DNA of 64,000 nt from an uncultured Odoribacter sp. (GCA_910588375.1 CAJUQA010000001.1:186001-250000); one strand, 5' to 3'. Numbered from the stretch's first letter, positions 33,601 through 42,144 are shown. Made by a program: numbers and translations. Notes: generated by a model not told the origin, from the sequence alone.

Positions 33601-33699
33601 TTTGAATCATTTGATTCAAAATCAAATATTAGTTATTAGTATATAGTTATTAGTATACGGCTCAATAATATATCACCGAAAAAGTGAAAAATATATCAC
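33601..33699. repeat. Palindrome and direct repeats, origin-like
   Basis: A perfect 9-bp palindrome with a 2-nt spacer (TTTGAATCA-TT-TGATTCAAA, 33601-33620), two tandem copies of AGTTATTAGTATA(T/C) (33631-33658), and AATATATCAC twice with a 23-bp period (33667, 33690). All lie upstream of the winged-helix gene. They could be an origin, or operators. Confidence 0.5.
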
Positions 33700-33797
33700 T
33701 TGGAAAATCGGAGCTAATAGCACATTCCACCTTGGTTTTTATTTTAAAGGAGTGCAGTCCCCCTATTATAGGTAACTGCTCCACCTTTAATTTCAGT

Positions 33798-34109
33798 CTA
33801 ATGTAGTTCAATCCCTAATTGGGCTATAAAATCAGGCTTTTGGCTAAAACCCCAACTTAATTCATTTTTCAGAATCTTTTGGGCTTTCCGTTGTATTCGT
33901 TCAACTTTCTTATTATAGACCTCTTCATTCTCACAATAAAAATAGATGTCACTTAATTCTTTTCCAGTCAGAGAATGTAGTTCATAAGTAAGTGCTAATT
34001 TTTCTGCTGCATTTAGGCGGTGTTTCAAATAAGTACCAATTTCCATTATTGAATATTTTGGAGCATTAAAAACCTTTTCAATCGGAGGCAATTTTTTGTT
34101 ATGTTTCAT
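33798..34109 (-). CDS. Hypothetical protein of the element
   Basis: 103 residues, mostly helical (LKHRLNAAEKLALTYELHSLT and KKVERIQRKAQKILKNEL). No recognised domain. It lies between the winged-helix and ParB-like genes on the same strand. Confidence 0.55.
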   Translation of the reverse strand: MKHNKKLPPIEKVFNAPKYSIMEIGTYLKHRLNAAEKLALTYELHSLTGKELSDIYFYCENEEVYNKKVERIQRKAQKILKNELSWGFSQKPDFIAQLGIELH

Positions 34110-34225
34110 TTTGTTAAAATTGATTAATTTAGAATTTGTTCCAGTTTTACTCTTGGTTAAACCTTCTACGCATTAGGGTAAATGCCGGAACTTCTTTTGT
34201 TTTAAATTATATATCTAAATTCTAT

Positions 34226-35281
34226 TTAGGCACTCATTAGGTTAGCTTCATTGAGTAAGGAGACAAAGTGGTCACCTTCTTTTACCTCTTGCAGTCGGGA
34301 TACCTTATCTGTTAGTTTGGATAGTTTTTTCAATGCCTCAAAAGCAGTAGCCTCGCTTGTTGCTGCAGAGAAACTGTTGAAACCCTCTATATAATACCGT
34401 TTTGTTATCAGGTCTACGCCCATACCTGCGGCTTTGCAAAGGGTAATAAATTTATCACCCCTTTCTATATTTACCACAGCTTTTTTGTTCAGTTGGTAGG
34501 GTTCTCCCTTTAAAACTTTATTTAGTATACTGTCGGAGATACGTTTCCCCGTATAGATTAACATCGGGGTTGAAGGATTGAATCCTTCTGCAATACGGTC
34601 GGCAATACTTGTAAACGGCTCTGAGCTTATAGTCAATTGTGCGATGACAAACTTGTCCCGTTTATCCCAATGGCTTCCGGCTTTGTTAATATCAATAAGA
34701 TATTTAGCCACATTCTCCACTTCCCTAAGGTGTACATTGGGGATTACATATTCTGCACCAGTGGCGTTTAGTTGTGCAAATGCTTTACACCGATGCTGTC
34801 CGTCAAGTATTACCAAATACTCGTCGGCTTCTTCGGCAGTAATAGAATCGCCGCTATAGTCAATGACTTCATAGTCAGCTTCAATCAGTTTAGAGGCTTC
34901 TATGGCTATTATTGGATAAGCGTTTTCGTACTCATCATTGGCGATGATGTTGATAAACTCATCCACATCTTTCTGGTCTATGGGACGATTATATTTTACT
35001 CTTGCGAGTTTGTATTTGACAATTTCGTCACTTCCTGCCAATTGGAAAGACTGCATGCCTTTCTCCGGCTGAATTAATTTTGCTTTCTCAATAGGCGTTT
35101 CAGCCAACTGGGCTATATGTTCTTTTAGCCCTTTGATGATACTCTCTTGTGAGAGAATATCCATCGGTTTAGTTGCTGTTTTGGATTTTAGTTTTGCAAG
35201 TTTTTCTTCTGCTCTAACCAATTTTTTCTCTAATTCTTTCATGTTTGGCATGTTGTTTAATTCATTAATAATTTTGTTCAT
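34226..35281 (-). CDS. ParB/DGQHR-domain protein
   Basis: 351 residues. An N-terminal coiled coil (about 12-65) is followed by a ParB/Srx-like domain whose signature is VILDGQHRCKAF (Asp160 to Arg164). There is no ParA gene and no clear HTH typical of chromosomal ParB after the core. DGQHR/ParB-fold proteins include DNA-binding, CTPase and nucleotide-hydrolysing members, some in phage defence islands. A role in maintenance or regulation of this element is likely, but the chemistry is not readable. Confidence 0.72.
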   Translation of the reverse strand: MNKIINELNNMPNMKELEKKLVRAEEKLAKLKSKTATKPMDILSQESIIKGLKEHIAQLAETPIEKAKLIQPEKGMQSFQLAGSDEIVKYKLARVKYNRPIDQKDVDEFINIIANDEYENAYPIIAIEASKLIEADYEVIDYSGDSITAEEADEYLVILDGQHRCKAFAQLNATGAEYVIPNVHLREVENVAKYLIDINKAGSHWDKRDKFVIAQLTISSEPFTSIADRIAEGFNPSTPMLIYTGKRISDSILNKVLKGEPYQLNKKAVVNIERGDKFITLCKAAGMGVDLITKRYYIEGFNSFSAATSEATAFEALKKLSKLTDKVSRLQEVKEGDHFVSLLNEANLMSA

Positions 35282-35371
35282 ATGGTATTTTTTTAAAGTT
35301 CTTCTCTTAATTCGATTAAGAGTTTACCGACAATCCTTTTCAAAAGACACGTCCTTTGTAGGATTGTAATA

Positions 35372-35403
35372 CAAAAATATAGTCACAAAAGGGGTATTTT
35401 GTG
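35372..35403 (-). promoter_or_regulatory. Promoter and palindromic operator of the ParB-like gene
   Basis: Minus-strand -7 box TATTTTTG at 35372-35379. A 7-bp inverted repeat, CACAAAA-GGGGTA-TTTTGTG (35384-35403), lies directly upstream, where a repressor would block polymerase. The leader to the ATG is about 85 nt. Confidence 0.5.
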
Positions 35404-35448
35404 GTAAATTTCGAGGCTTGAAAATTACGTACCTTGTTAATTAGATAC

Positions 35449-36375
35449 TTAGAGCTGATAATAGAGAGAAAATAGGTCTGTTTTGGTTAGTTGGACATTT
35501 GTTTTTTCAAAATCTTTCATCAATTTGGTAAGGGTAATGATGTTATTTCTGTCACATACTTTGTCCGTTTGTCCTAAAAGATAATCATAGAAATGGAGAA
35601 TACACAGACAAAAAATGGATTCAGTTTGCGGGTAGTATCTTTTAGAGGTGTCACAATGTAGAATTTCGTTAAGTATGGTCTTGATAATGATATAACTTTT
35701 GTGTCTCTCCGTTATGCTTGAGGGTACTTCTACAATAGGTGTTCCGCTTTCTCTGAATGAGGTAAGCAGGGTATGAGATTTTCCGAAAAGGGTAAATGTT
35801 TTATCATATGGCATATCCATATAGTATTCCTCCTGACAATGGAATACAGCAAATAGGGCTTTCAATATAAGGGGATGGGTAATTTCCTTACTTTTTCTTC
35901 CTGCGGTAAGTTTGATTTTTAGATTATTGTCAAGATTGGCAGTAATAAATAGGTTGGTTTCTTTTATAATATCCGTTACTGTCATTTTTCTGTCTGCATA
36001 AATACCATTGACGGAAAAATACAGGAATACAAGGAAACCCCATACGGCTTCTTTACGGAAGGAGATTCTTTGCTCTTTACTGATAGTTCTATGATATTTA
36101 AGTTCTATTTGGTTGGCATATGTTTCAATGTTGTCTTCTCCCCAGTCGATATGTTCAATACAGCGTTGTAACAGGGTAAACTTATAGAATGCTCTTTTTG
36201 AGAATTTTTCAGGCAGAGAAGCGACAATGGTATCATATTTAGCCAAAAATATCTCCAATTCACAGGAAGGATATATACAGGGTTCTCCTGCTTCATCTAT
36301 TTCAACATCCGGAAAATATTTATTGCAGTATTGTTTTACGTAAATAGCTTCCAGTGAATCGTAGGATAATGGCAT
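35449..36375 (-). CDS. Hypothetical protein of the element, next to integrase
   Basis: 308 residues, helical, no signal peptide or membrane segments. It contains YVKQYCNKYFPD, HRTISKEQRISFRKEAVWG and CLCILHFYDYLLG. No family is recognised. The minus-strand -7 box TATTTTTG at 36407-36414 gives it its own promoter downstream of the integrase terminator. It might be a regulator of excision, but nothing in the sequence proves this. Confidence 0.6.
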   Translation of the reverse strand: MPLSYDSLEAIYVKQYCNKYFPDVEIDEAGEPCIYPSCELEIFLAKYDTIVASLPEKFSKRAFYKFTLLQRCIEHIDWGEDNIETYANQIELKYHRTISKEQRISFRKEAVWGFLVFLYFSVNGIYADRKMTVTDIIKETNLFITANLDNNLKIKLTAGRKSKEITHPLILKALFAVFHCQEEYYMDMPYDKTFTLFGKSHTLLTSFRESGTPIVEVPSSITERHKSYIIIKTILNEILHCDTSKRYYPQTESIFCLCILHFYDYLLGQTDKVCDRNNIITLTKLMKDFEKTNVQLTKTDLFSLYYQL

Positions 36376-36420
36376 GGTATAAAATTTTCAAATAGGATAC
36401 AACACCCAAAAATAAAAAAA

Positions 36421-36459
36421 ATACCCCCTCACTCCAATAGAAAAGGAATGAGAGGGTAA
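36421..36459 (-). terminator. Rho-independent terminator after the integrase gene
   Basis: On the minus strand, CCCTCTCATTCC pairs with GGAGTGAGGGGG, and a T-rich run follows. It lies just after the integrase stop codon at 36466. Confidence 0.7.
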
Positions 36460-36465
36460 ATAGGG

Positions 36466-37671
36466 TTACAATAAATTGCTCATGGCAGCGTCTACCTGTT
36501 CGTTTTCAAAACTGTCAAGGTAGATTTGGGTGACTTTTTCAGAGCTGTGTCCCATTGCTTCGCAGATAATGGAGGTGTTTACTCCTGACCGTTTGAGGAC
36601 TGTTGCGAATGAATGGCGGGCTACGTAGGTCGTCAAGTCAATAGGGAGATTCAGTTCTTTGCCTATTAGCTTTAGTCGCTTGTTAACCTTTTTCATTACT
36701 TTACGCCTTCGGAATTTTTGTTGTTGTTCTGTTTGGTGGAATGTTGACAGGATAGGAAAAATATAAGATTCGCTGTCAGATTTGTATTTATTAATCAACT
36801 CCATTGCTTTAGATTGCATAGGTAGATTGATTAATTGTTTAGTCTTCCTTCGTGTGTAAATTAGTCGGTTGTCCGTTACATTCTTCATTGTTAGATATGC
36901 CATGTCAGCAAAATTAATTCCTCCCATGAAATAAGAAAATGCGAATAGGTCTACAGCAAGCTGTGTATAATAATCTTTGGTGCGACTTGAATAGTTTAGA
37001 ATTGCCATAACATTAGCTTTAGTTAAGGCTCGTTTGGCAGTTTCCTGATGCAATTTAGATACTTGATACTTTTTGAAAGGATAATACTCCTGTTTAACAA
37101 TATTTTCTTTGATAGCTACGTTGAATATAGCTCGCAAAGTTCTGAACTTTATGCCTATAGTATTGTCGCTGTTTCCTTGTTCTCTAAGCCATGTTTCATA
37201 ACGTTGTAACCATTCCATATTAATTTCAGAGAAGTAAATATCAAGATGTCCATTAAATTTTAAGAGAGACTTATAAACATAGTCGTGGGATTCTGCATAA
37301 CCTAAACGGTTAGCTTTTTTTAATTCTTGAATACGTTTTTGAAATAGTTCCCCAACTGTTTTTCGTTTAGTTGGTCTCGTTATTTTTTCGACTAAGGATT
37401 TAGCTGTAAACTCTTTATTTTCAATCTTTAGTTCAATTAATTGGTCTTGGTATTCTTTTGTTTTCTCTGTAATTAATCGAAGTATTGCATCACGATGAGG
37501 GCAGTTACGTTTAGGTTGGTTTTTGTCAAAATTCCAATCGGAAGCGAAAACAGATATGTTTAGACTAACAAGTTTTCGTTTGCCGTCTTTATGTATTCGT
37601 AACATTAAAGGGTGTTTTCCGTTTGAAAGTGTTTTATACTTATAGCAAAGTACTGTAATAGAAGCACTCAT
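36466..37671 (-). CDS. Tyrosine recombinase / integrase of the element
   Basis: 401 residues. An N-terminal arm-type DNA-binding region (about 1-90), a SAM-like core-binding domain (about 105-200), and a catalytic domain. Catalytic residues visible: Arg352 in YVARHSFATVL, His375 in MGHSSEKV, and the nucleophile Tyr384 in QIYLDSF. The first Arg of the family is not at the usual place: the segment reads FMGGINFADMAYL instead of a form with Arg. The gene is directly inside the right att site with the 12-bp repeats 9 nt upstream of its ATG, as expected for the element's own integrase. Confidence 0.92.
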   Translation of the reverse strand: MSASITVLCYKYKTLSNGKHPLMLRIHKDGKRKLVSLNISVFASDWNFDKNQPKRNCPHRDAILRLITEKTKEYQDQLIELKIENKEFTAKSLVEKITRPTKRKTVGELFQKRIQELKKANRLGYAESHDYVYKSLLKFNGHLDIYFSEINMEWLQRYETWLREQGNSDNTIGIKFRTLRAIFNVAIKENIVKQEYYPFKKYQVSKLHQETAKRALTKANVMAILNYSSRTKDYYTQLAVDLFAFSYFMGGINFADMAYLTMKNVTDNRLIYTRRKTKQLINLPMQSKAMELINKYKSDSESYIFPILSTFHQTEQQQKFRRRKVMKKVNKRLKLIGKELNLPIDLTTYVARHSFATVLKRSGVNTSIICEAMGHSSEKVTQIYLDSFENEQVDAAMSNLL

Positions 37672-37677
37672 GTTAAA

Positions 37678-37711
37678 ATTTTGGTTGACGTCTTGGTTGA
37701 CGTTGACCCCT
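37678..37711 (+). repeat. Right copy of 12-bp repeats, candidate recombinase arm sites
   Basis: TTGGTTGACGTC then TTGGTTGACGTT, in tandem with the same orientation as the left copy (23719-23741). It lies between the integrase ATG and the att core. Confidence 0.55.
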
Positions 37712-37730
37712 TAAAACACCCCCAAATAGA

Positions 37731-37765
37731 AGAAAAAACAAAAGCAGCTACTTTCGTAACTGCTT
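37731..37765 (-). terminator. Terminator of the tRNA gene
   Basis: Minus-strand hairpin AAGCAG ... CTGCTT with an inner TAC/GTA pair, followed by TTTTGTTTTTTC. Most of the hairpin is inside the att repeat; a copy follows the left tRNA-like sequence. Confidence 0.75.
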
Positions 37766-37827
37766 CATTTTTAGTGGTCCCACTTGGGCTTGAACCAAGG
37801 ACCCCCTGATTATGAGTCAGGTGCTCT
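37745..37827. repeat. Right attachment repeat (attR), 83 bp
   Basis: Identical to 23564-23646. It includes the 3' part of the intact tRNA and its downstream flank, so integration leaves the tRNA whole. Confidence 0.92.
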
Positions 37828-37848
37828 AACCAGCTGAGCTATAGGACC
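37775..37848 (-). tRNA. tRNA with CAT anticodon (Met or lysidine-type Ile)
   Basis: A 74-nt cloverleaf on the minus strand: acceptor GGTCCTA paired with TGGGACC, D stem GCTC/GAGC, anticodon stem CCTGA/TCAGG with loop CTCATAA, T stem CTTGG/CCAAG with TTCAAGC, discriminator A. CCA is not encoded. CAT can be elongator Met or Ile2, where lysidine modification decides identity; the sequence alone does not settle it. The G1-C72 pair rules out an initiator-type unpaired end. Confidence 0.93.
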
Positions 37849-37888
37849 TACACTCGCGTGTATTAAGAATTTCACCTCTTAACGGGTG

Positions 37889-37920
37889 CAAATATAGGGA
37901 TAAAATCCGTTTTTTTGCAA
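37889..37920 (-). promoter_or_regulatory. Promoter of the tRNA gene
   Basis: Minus strand: TTG (37918-37920), 21 nt, TATATTTG (37889-37896), about 40 nt before the tRNA 5' end. Confidence 0.6.
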
Positions 37921-38013
37921 GGGATGTATAAAAAAAATGTTACTTTCGTTGAGAAAGAGAAAAAGGACGTGAGTTGGGTGTGGAACGGGTGTGTGAAATA
38001 AAGCGGAGAAAAA

Positions 38014-38487
38014 ATGAAAATTACTTTATTGGTGATTGGGAAAACGGATGCTGCCTATGTCCGGGCGGGAATAGAAGAATACGAAAAACGTTTGGTGCGT
38101 TATGTGCCTTATGAAATGAAAATATTGCCCGATATAAAAAACAGCAAGAATATGAGTGAAGGGGTGCAGAAAGAAAAGGAGGGAGAGTTGCTGCTGGGGC
38201 AGATAGCCCCGTCGGATTATGTAGTATTGTTGGATGAGAAAGGAAAGGAATATGATTCCGTGGGATTTTCTGAATTTGTGGCACAAAAGATGCTGAGTGG
38301 TGTGAAAGCATTGGTATTTGTGATAGGTGGACCCTATGGTTTTTCAGAAGCGGTATATAAAAGATGTAACGAAAAGATTTCCTTATCGAAAATGACTTTT
38401 TCCCACCAGATGGTAAGAATGATTTTCGCCGAACAATTATATCGGGCCATGACCATCATGAAAGGGGAGCCTTATCATCATATTTGA
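38014..38487 (+). CDS. rlmH: 23S rRNA pseudouridine-1915 N3-methyltransferase
   Basis: 157 residues, the normal RlmH length. The SPOUT knot motifs are present: VFVIGGPYGFS near the middle and the C-terminal LSKMTFSHQMVRMIFAEQLY ending in YHHI. It methylates pseudouridine 1915 in helix 69 of 23S rRNA, on assembled ribosomes. It is the first gene to the right of the integration site and leads, after 54 nt, into the histidine kinase gene. Confidence 0.97.
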   Translation: MKITLLVIGKTDAAYVRAGIEEYEKRLVRYVPYEMKILPDIKNSKNMSEGVQKEKEGELLLGQIAPSDYVVLLDEKGKEYDSVGFSEFVAQKMLSGVKALVFVIGGPYGFSEAVYKRCNEKISLSKMTFSHQMVRMIFAEQLYRAMTIMKGEPYHHI

Positions 38488-38541
38488 GACATGGTGTATG
38501 ATGCTGTTGTGGAACAAGTCGGGATATTATAAAGACAGACT

Positions 38542-41500
38542 ATGAAAAAAGCGTGGATCGTTTTCATATTGGGAATGTTGGTCTTAAGCGGGACCATTGT
38601 ATGGGAATATGTTTTTGACCGCCGGAACCAGGAAGATTGGGTGGGGCGTTTTGAAAAAAACTTGCACGACAAAGAAAGGGAAGCGGATGAAATGCTGGCT
38701 CATTTTGCGGACAGCGTGTCTGTCAGCAGTTATGACTGGGAGGAAGATATTGTTTTTGTCGGTTTCCGGGCGGGCAAAATCTTTTTTTGGACCAATGAAG
38801 CGGTGGGGATGGACGGTTTGTATGAACGGCTCAATGTGAATGAAAACTTTCTTAAAATCAACAATGCCTATTATGAAGTCCGGAAAGCAAAATACAAAGA
38901 CATAGAATATTATGCCCTGTTGCATATAAAAGACAGCTATCCCTATAATAACAGATATGTCAAAAACCGGTTCGGGAAATTTCTGAATATTGGCGTTGAA
39001 AATGCGGATAACATACAGGTGAGCCGTTTCGTGGTGGACGGGGGGGAATCCATCCGGGATAAAGACGGGAACATCTTGTGTTATATCAGTTACAATGAAA
39101 ACTATAAAGACCGGTCGGCCAATTATGTACTGATTGTGCTTTATCTGCTCGTGTTTTGCAGTTTTTTTTACATATTCAATCTCCAGTTGGAAGGTGCGTC
39201 TTCTTTGAAAAAACAGATGGTTTTCATCCTTTGTTTTGTACTTTTCTTGATGGGGTTGCGCTATTTGATGTTAAACGGGCGTTTCCCCGGCTCTTTGTAC
39301 CGGTTGCCTATATTTGACGACAATGTTTCTTCCGACGGATTCGTACGCTCCATCGGAGACCTTTTACTCTCGGCCTTCTCTGTCATACAGGTTCTGTATA
39401 TCTCTTTCGCCAACATCAAAATCGACTGCCGTAGCGGGCGTGTAAAGCGGATACGTTATCCCATGGCGGCATTTTTGTTGATACTGGCGTTTTTGTATAC
39501 TCTTTTCTTCAATTACTCCATACGCTCATTGATAGACAATACCGGAATCTATTTGAATATGGCCCAGGTGGTAGATATCGATATCTCTTCCATTATCGCT
39601 TTTGTAGCGATTATTATGGGAGGGATGGGGCTGATTATTATTATAGACGGTTCCGTCTCCTTATTCAAAAACTTATACTCGTTGCCCGCGATACTTTTGT
39701 TGGAGACACTCACGCTGTCTTTGTTTGTCGTGTTCATGCTTGCACTGGATAGACCCATCGATATGTGGGGAGCAATTTTTGTATGGGGAGCCTTTATTCT
39801 TTCCACACTCAACAGGTATGCCGTAAAAAAGGACGTGCAGCGAACTGTGTATATGCTCATCATACTTTGTCTGTCGGTATATATTGTATTGGTGTGCAAA
39901 AAATACGAGCAATACCGTGAACTTACGCAGCGTCTGGGGTATTCCACGGAACTCATCGAAGAGCGGGACTATAACTTCGAAAAAAAATTACAGGAGGTAA
40001 GCGAACAGATCAATGATTCGGAAGTTATTGCGGATTTGGTGGCCAACTACAACGAGGAGTTTCTGAAAATGTGTCTGACCAATGACCTTCTCGATTTGAA
40101 TGGATACAATTATATTTCAGATATTACCCTCTGTCGGGTGGGCGACAGTCTGTTGCTGGATGCGGAAAAAATGTATGGATGCCAGATCTATTTTGATGAC
40201 TTGTTGCGGAACTATGGCGTGAAAATTCAGAATACGGCCTTTTATGCCGTGGACGATTTCGACGGTTTTACCTCGTACATCGGCCTATTCCAATTCGGGG
40301 AGGTGACCTTGTACCTCCGTTTCGATTCCACACCCGATAGCGAAGGAAGCGGTTATCCTCAGATATTGTCGCGCAAATCCATCGAAGGCGAAAATATAGT
40401 ATATCCCTACTCATTTGCCAAATATAAAAACGGGCAACTCATTTATTCTTCGGGTAAATTCAGTTATTATAAATCTCTGGAGCGTTTCGGAGACTTCAAC
40501 GGGACCATAAAAATCCTGGTGCAGGATCACTATTCGCATATGCTGATACCTGTGGAAAAAGATGGTGTGTTGGTCATGAGTCTGAACGACAGCATATTTT
40601 CATTCTATTATATGAATGTCTTGTATGCCTTTTTTGTTTGTATGTTGCTCTCTTCCTACGGATTCTTTTTCAGTCTGAACAACAATGTCAATTTCAGAAA
40701 AGGCACATTGAAAGCCCGGATCAAAAACAGTATTCTGTCTTTGATTTTTTTCCTTTTCATACTTCTTACCGCTTTGTCGATATACCTCAACATGAAAAGT
40801 TTTGAAAATCGGCACCAGGCGAAAGCGACGGAATTTCTGAAATATATCAACAAAGAACTGGAACGGCTCGATTGTGTGGAATACCGGAAATGTCCCGCCA
40901 TTATGGATGTCTTGACCGAAATGTCGGAAGTCCTTCAAATAGATATTAACATATATTCCTCCGGGGGCATGCTGGTGGCCACTTCCCGGCCTGAAATCTT
41001 CCAGGCAGGTTTTGACGGCTATCTGGTAAATGCCTTGGCGTTGGAACAAATCGTACGTCGGGGGGCAATGGGATATGTGGGGAAGGGGCATATCGGGGAA
41101 CTTGAATACATTGCGGCTTATATGCCTCTGGTGCTGGAAAACGGGAATGTTTATATTCTGAATGTGCCTTATTTCACTCAAAACGATGAACTGAATATTG
41201 ACATTGTCATCATGGTGATTATCGCTATTAACATCGCCATAATGATTATGGTACTGGCTTTTGTCCTTTCGGGCATCATTGCCGAGCGTGTGACCAAACC
41301 TTTGCAGCTTGTAAACAACAAATTGAAAGCCATGCGGATTGGCGGGAAGAACGAGAAAATCGAATATCACCGGAAAGATGAAATCGGAAGCCTTGTCAAA
41401 GAATACAACGAAATGGTGGTAAAATTGGAAGACAGCATCAATCAGTTGGCAAAATCCGAACGCGAGAGCGCCTGGCGGGAAATGGCCCGGCAAATCGCCC

Positions 41501-42144
41501 ATGAGGTGAAAAACCCTTTGACACCGATGAAACTGAATATCCAGTTTTTGCTTCGTTCCCTGCGGATAGAAGACCCGGCCGAATTTAAAAAGCGGTTCAA
41601 AGAAATATCCGGAGTCCTGATAGAACAAATTGACAACATGGCTTCCATTGCTTCCGCCTTTTCCGATTTTTCGAAAATCTCGGTTTCCCGGAACGAAATC
41701 TTCTCTATCAGTGAAGTCCTTGCAAACGGAGTGAAACTGTTTGAAAACAACGTGGCGCACTGGGAGTGCGATATAGAGGCCGGTATCCGGATTTTTGCCG
41801 ATAAAGAACAGATACACCGGGTATTTGTCAACGTATTGAAAAATGCGGAGCAAAGCATTCCGGAAGAACGGGAGGGGAAAATAAGTGTGACCCTCAAACG
41901 GCAGGGGGAAGACGTGGAGATACGGATTCGGGACAACGGTATGGGCATCCCGTCGGAAATATGCGATAAAATTTTTGAACCTAATTTTACCACGAAAAAT
42001 AGCGGGACGGGATTAGGATTGGCCATTTCCCGCCGAATCGTTGAGAATATGGGGGGAAAAATCGGCTTTACGACCTCCGGAGAGGGCACGGAATTTTATA
42101 TCGTATTGCCTTGTGAACCACTGGCCGGAAAAGGAACGGAGTAA
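38542..42144 (+). CDS. Large membrane sensor histidine kinase, NtrY-like
   Basis: 1200 residues. A first membrane helix (about 5-23), a periplasmic region to about 195, a cluster of helices to about 460, a second sensor region, two helices near 690 and 735, another extracytoplasmic domain, and a helix near 895 followed by HAMP. Then a HisKA domain with His987 in IAHEVKNPLTPMKLN, and an HATPase domain with DNGMGIPSE and GTGLGLAISRRIVE. The HEVKNPLTP box is the NtrY type. No response regulator gene is nearby, so its partner must be elsewhere. It is co-directional with rlmH and with a small HTH gene 10 nt downstream. Confidence 0.92.
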   Translation: MKKAWIVFILGMLVLSGTIVWEYVFDRRNQEDWVGRFEKNLHDKEREADEMLAHFADSVSVSSYDWEEDIVFVGFRAGKIFFWTNEAVGMDGLYERLNVNENFLKINNAYYEVRKAKYKDIEYYALLHIKDSYPYNNRYVKNRFGKFLNIGVENADNIQVSRFVVDGGESIRDKDGNILCYISYNENYKDRSANYVLIVLYLLVFCSFFYIFNLQLEGASSLKKQMVFILCFVLFLMGLRYLMLNGRFPGSLYRLPIFDDNVSSDGFVRSIGDLLLSAFSVIQVLYISFANIKIDCRSGRVKRIRYPMAAFLLILAFLYTLFFNYSIRSLIDNTGIYLNMAQVVDIDISSIIAFVAIIMGGMGLIIIIDGSVSLFKNLYSLPAILLLETLTLSLFVVFMLALDRPIDMWGAIFVWGAFILSTLNRYAVKKDVQRTVYMLIILCLSVYIVLVCKKYEQYRELTQRLGYSTELIEERDYNFEKKLQEVSEQINDSEVIADLVANYNEEFLKMCLTNDLLDLNGYNYISDITLCRVGDSLLLDAEKMYGCQIYFDDLLRNYGVKIQNTAFYAVDDFDGFTSYIGLFQFGEVTLYLRFDSTPDSEGSGYPQILSRKSIEGENIVYPYSFAKYKNGQLIYSSGKFSYYKSLERFGDFNGTIKILVQDHYSHMLIPVEKDGVLVMSLNDSIFSFYYMNVLYAFFVCMLLSSYGFFFSLNNNVNFRKGTLKARIKNSILSLIFFLFILLTALSIYLNMKSFENRHQAKATEFLKYINKELERLDCVEYRKCPAIMDVLTEMSEVLQIDINIYSSGGMLVATSRPEIFQAGFDGYLVNALALEQIVRRGAMGYVGKGHIGELEYIAAYMPLVLENGNVYILNVPYFTQNDELNIDIVIMVIIAINIAIMIMVLAFVLSGIIAERVTKPLQLVNNKLKAMRIGGKNEKIEYHRKDEIGSLVKEYNEMVVKLEDSINQLAKSERESAWREMARQIAHEVKNPLTPMKLNIQFLLRSLRIEDPAEFKKRFKEISGVLIEQIDNMASIASAFSDFSKISVSRNEIFSISEVLANGVKLFENNVAHWECDIEAGIRIFADKEQIHRVFVNVLKNAEQSIPEEREGKISVTLKRQGEDVEIRIRDNGMGIPSEICDKIFEPNFTTKNSGTGLGLAISRRIVENMGGKIGFTTSGEGTEFYIVLPCEPLAGKGTE

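Larger units (their letters stand above)
23564..37827. mobile_element. Integrated element of about 14.2 kb in a tRNA(CAT) gene
   Basis: Bounded by identical 83-bp direct repeats at 23564-23646 and 37745-37827 that cover the 3' part of the tRNA, its downstream flank and half the terminator. A tyrosine recombinase gene lies immediately inside the right end. The content is AT-richer than the right flank and is mostly toxin-antitoxin modules and hypothetical genes. No relaxase, coupling protein or transfer gene is visible, so it resembles a non-conjugative integrative element or genomic island that would need help to move between cells. Confidence 0.88.

Noticed and set aside
40600..41853. Minus-strand open frame of 417 codons
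   Set aside because: Opposite the histidine kinase HAMP/HisKA region; the product is Phe/His/Gln rich without domains.
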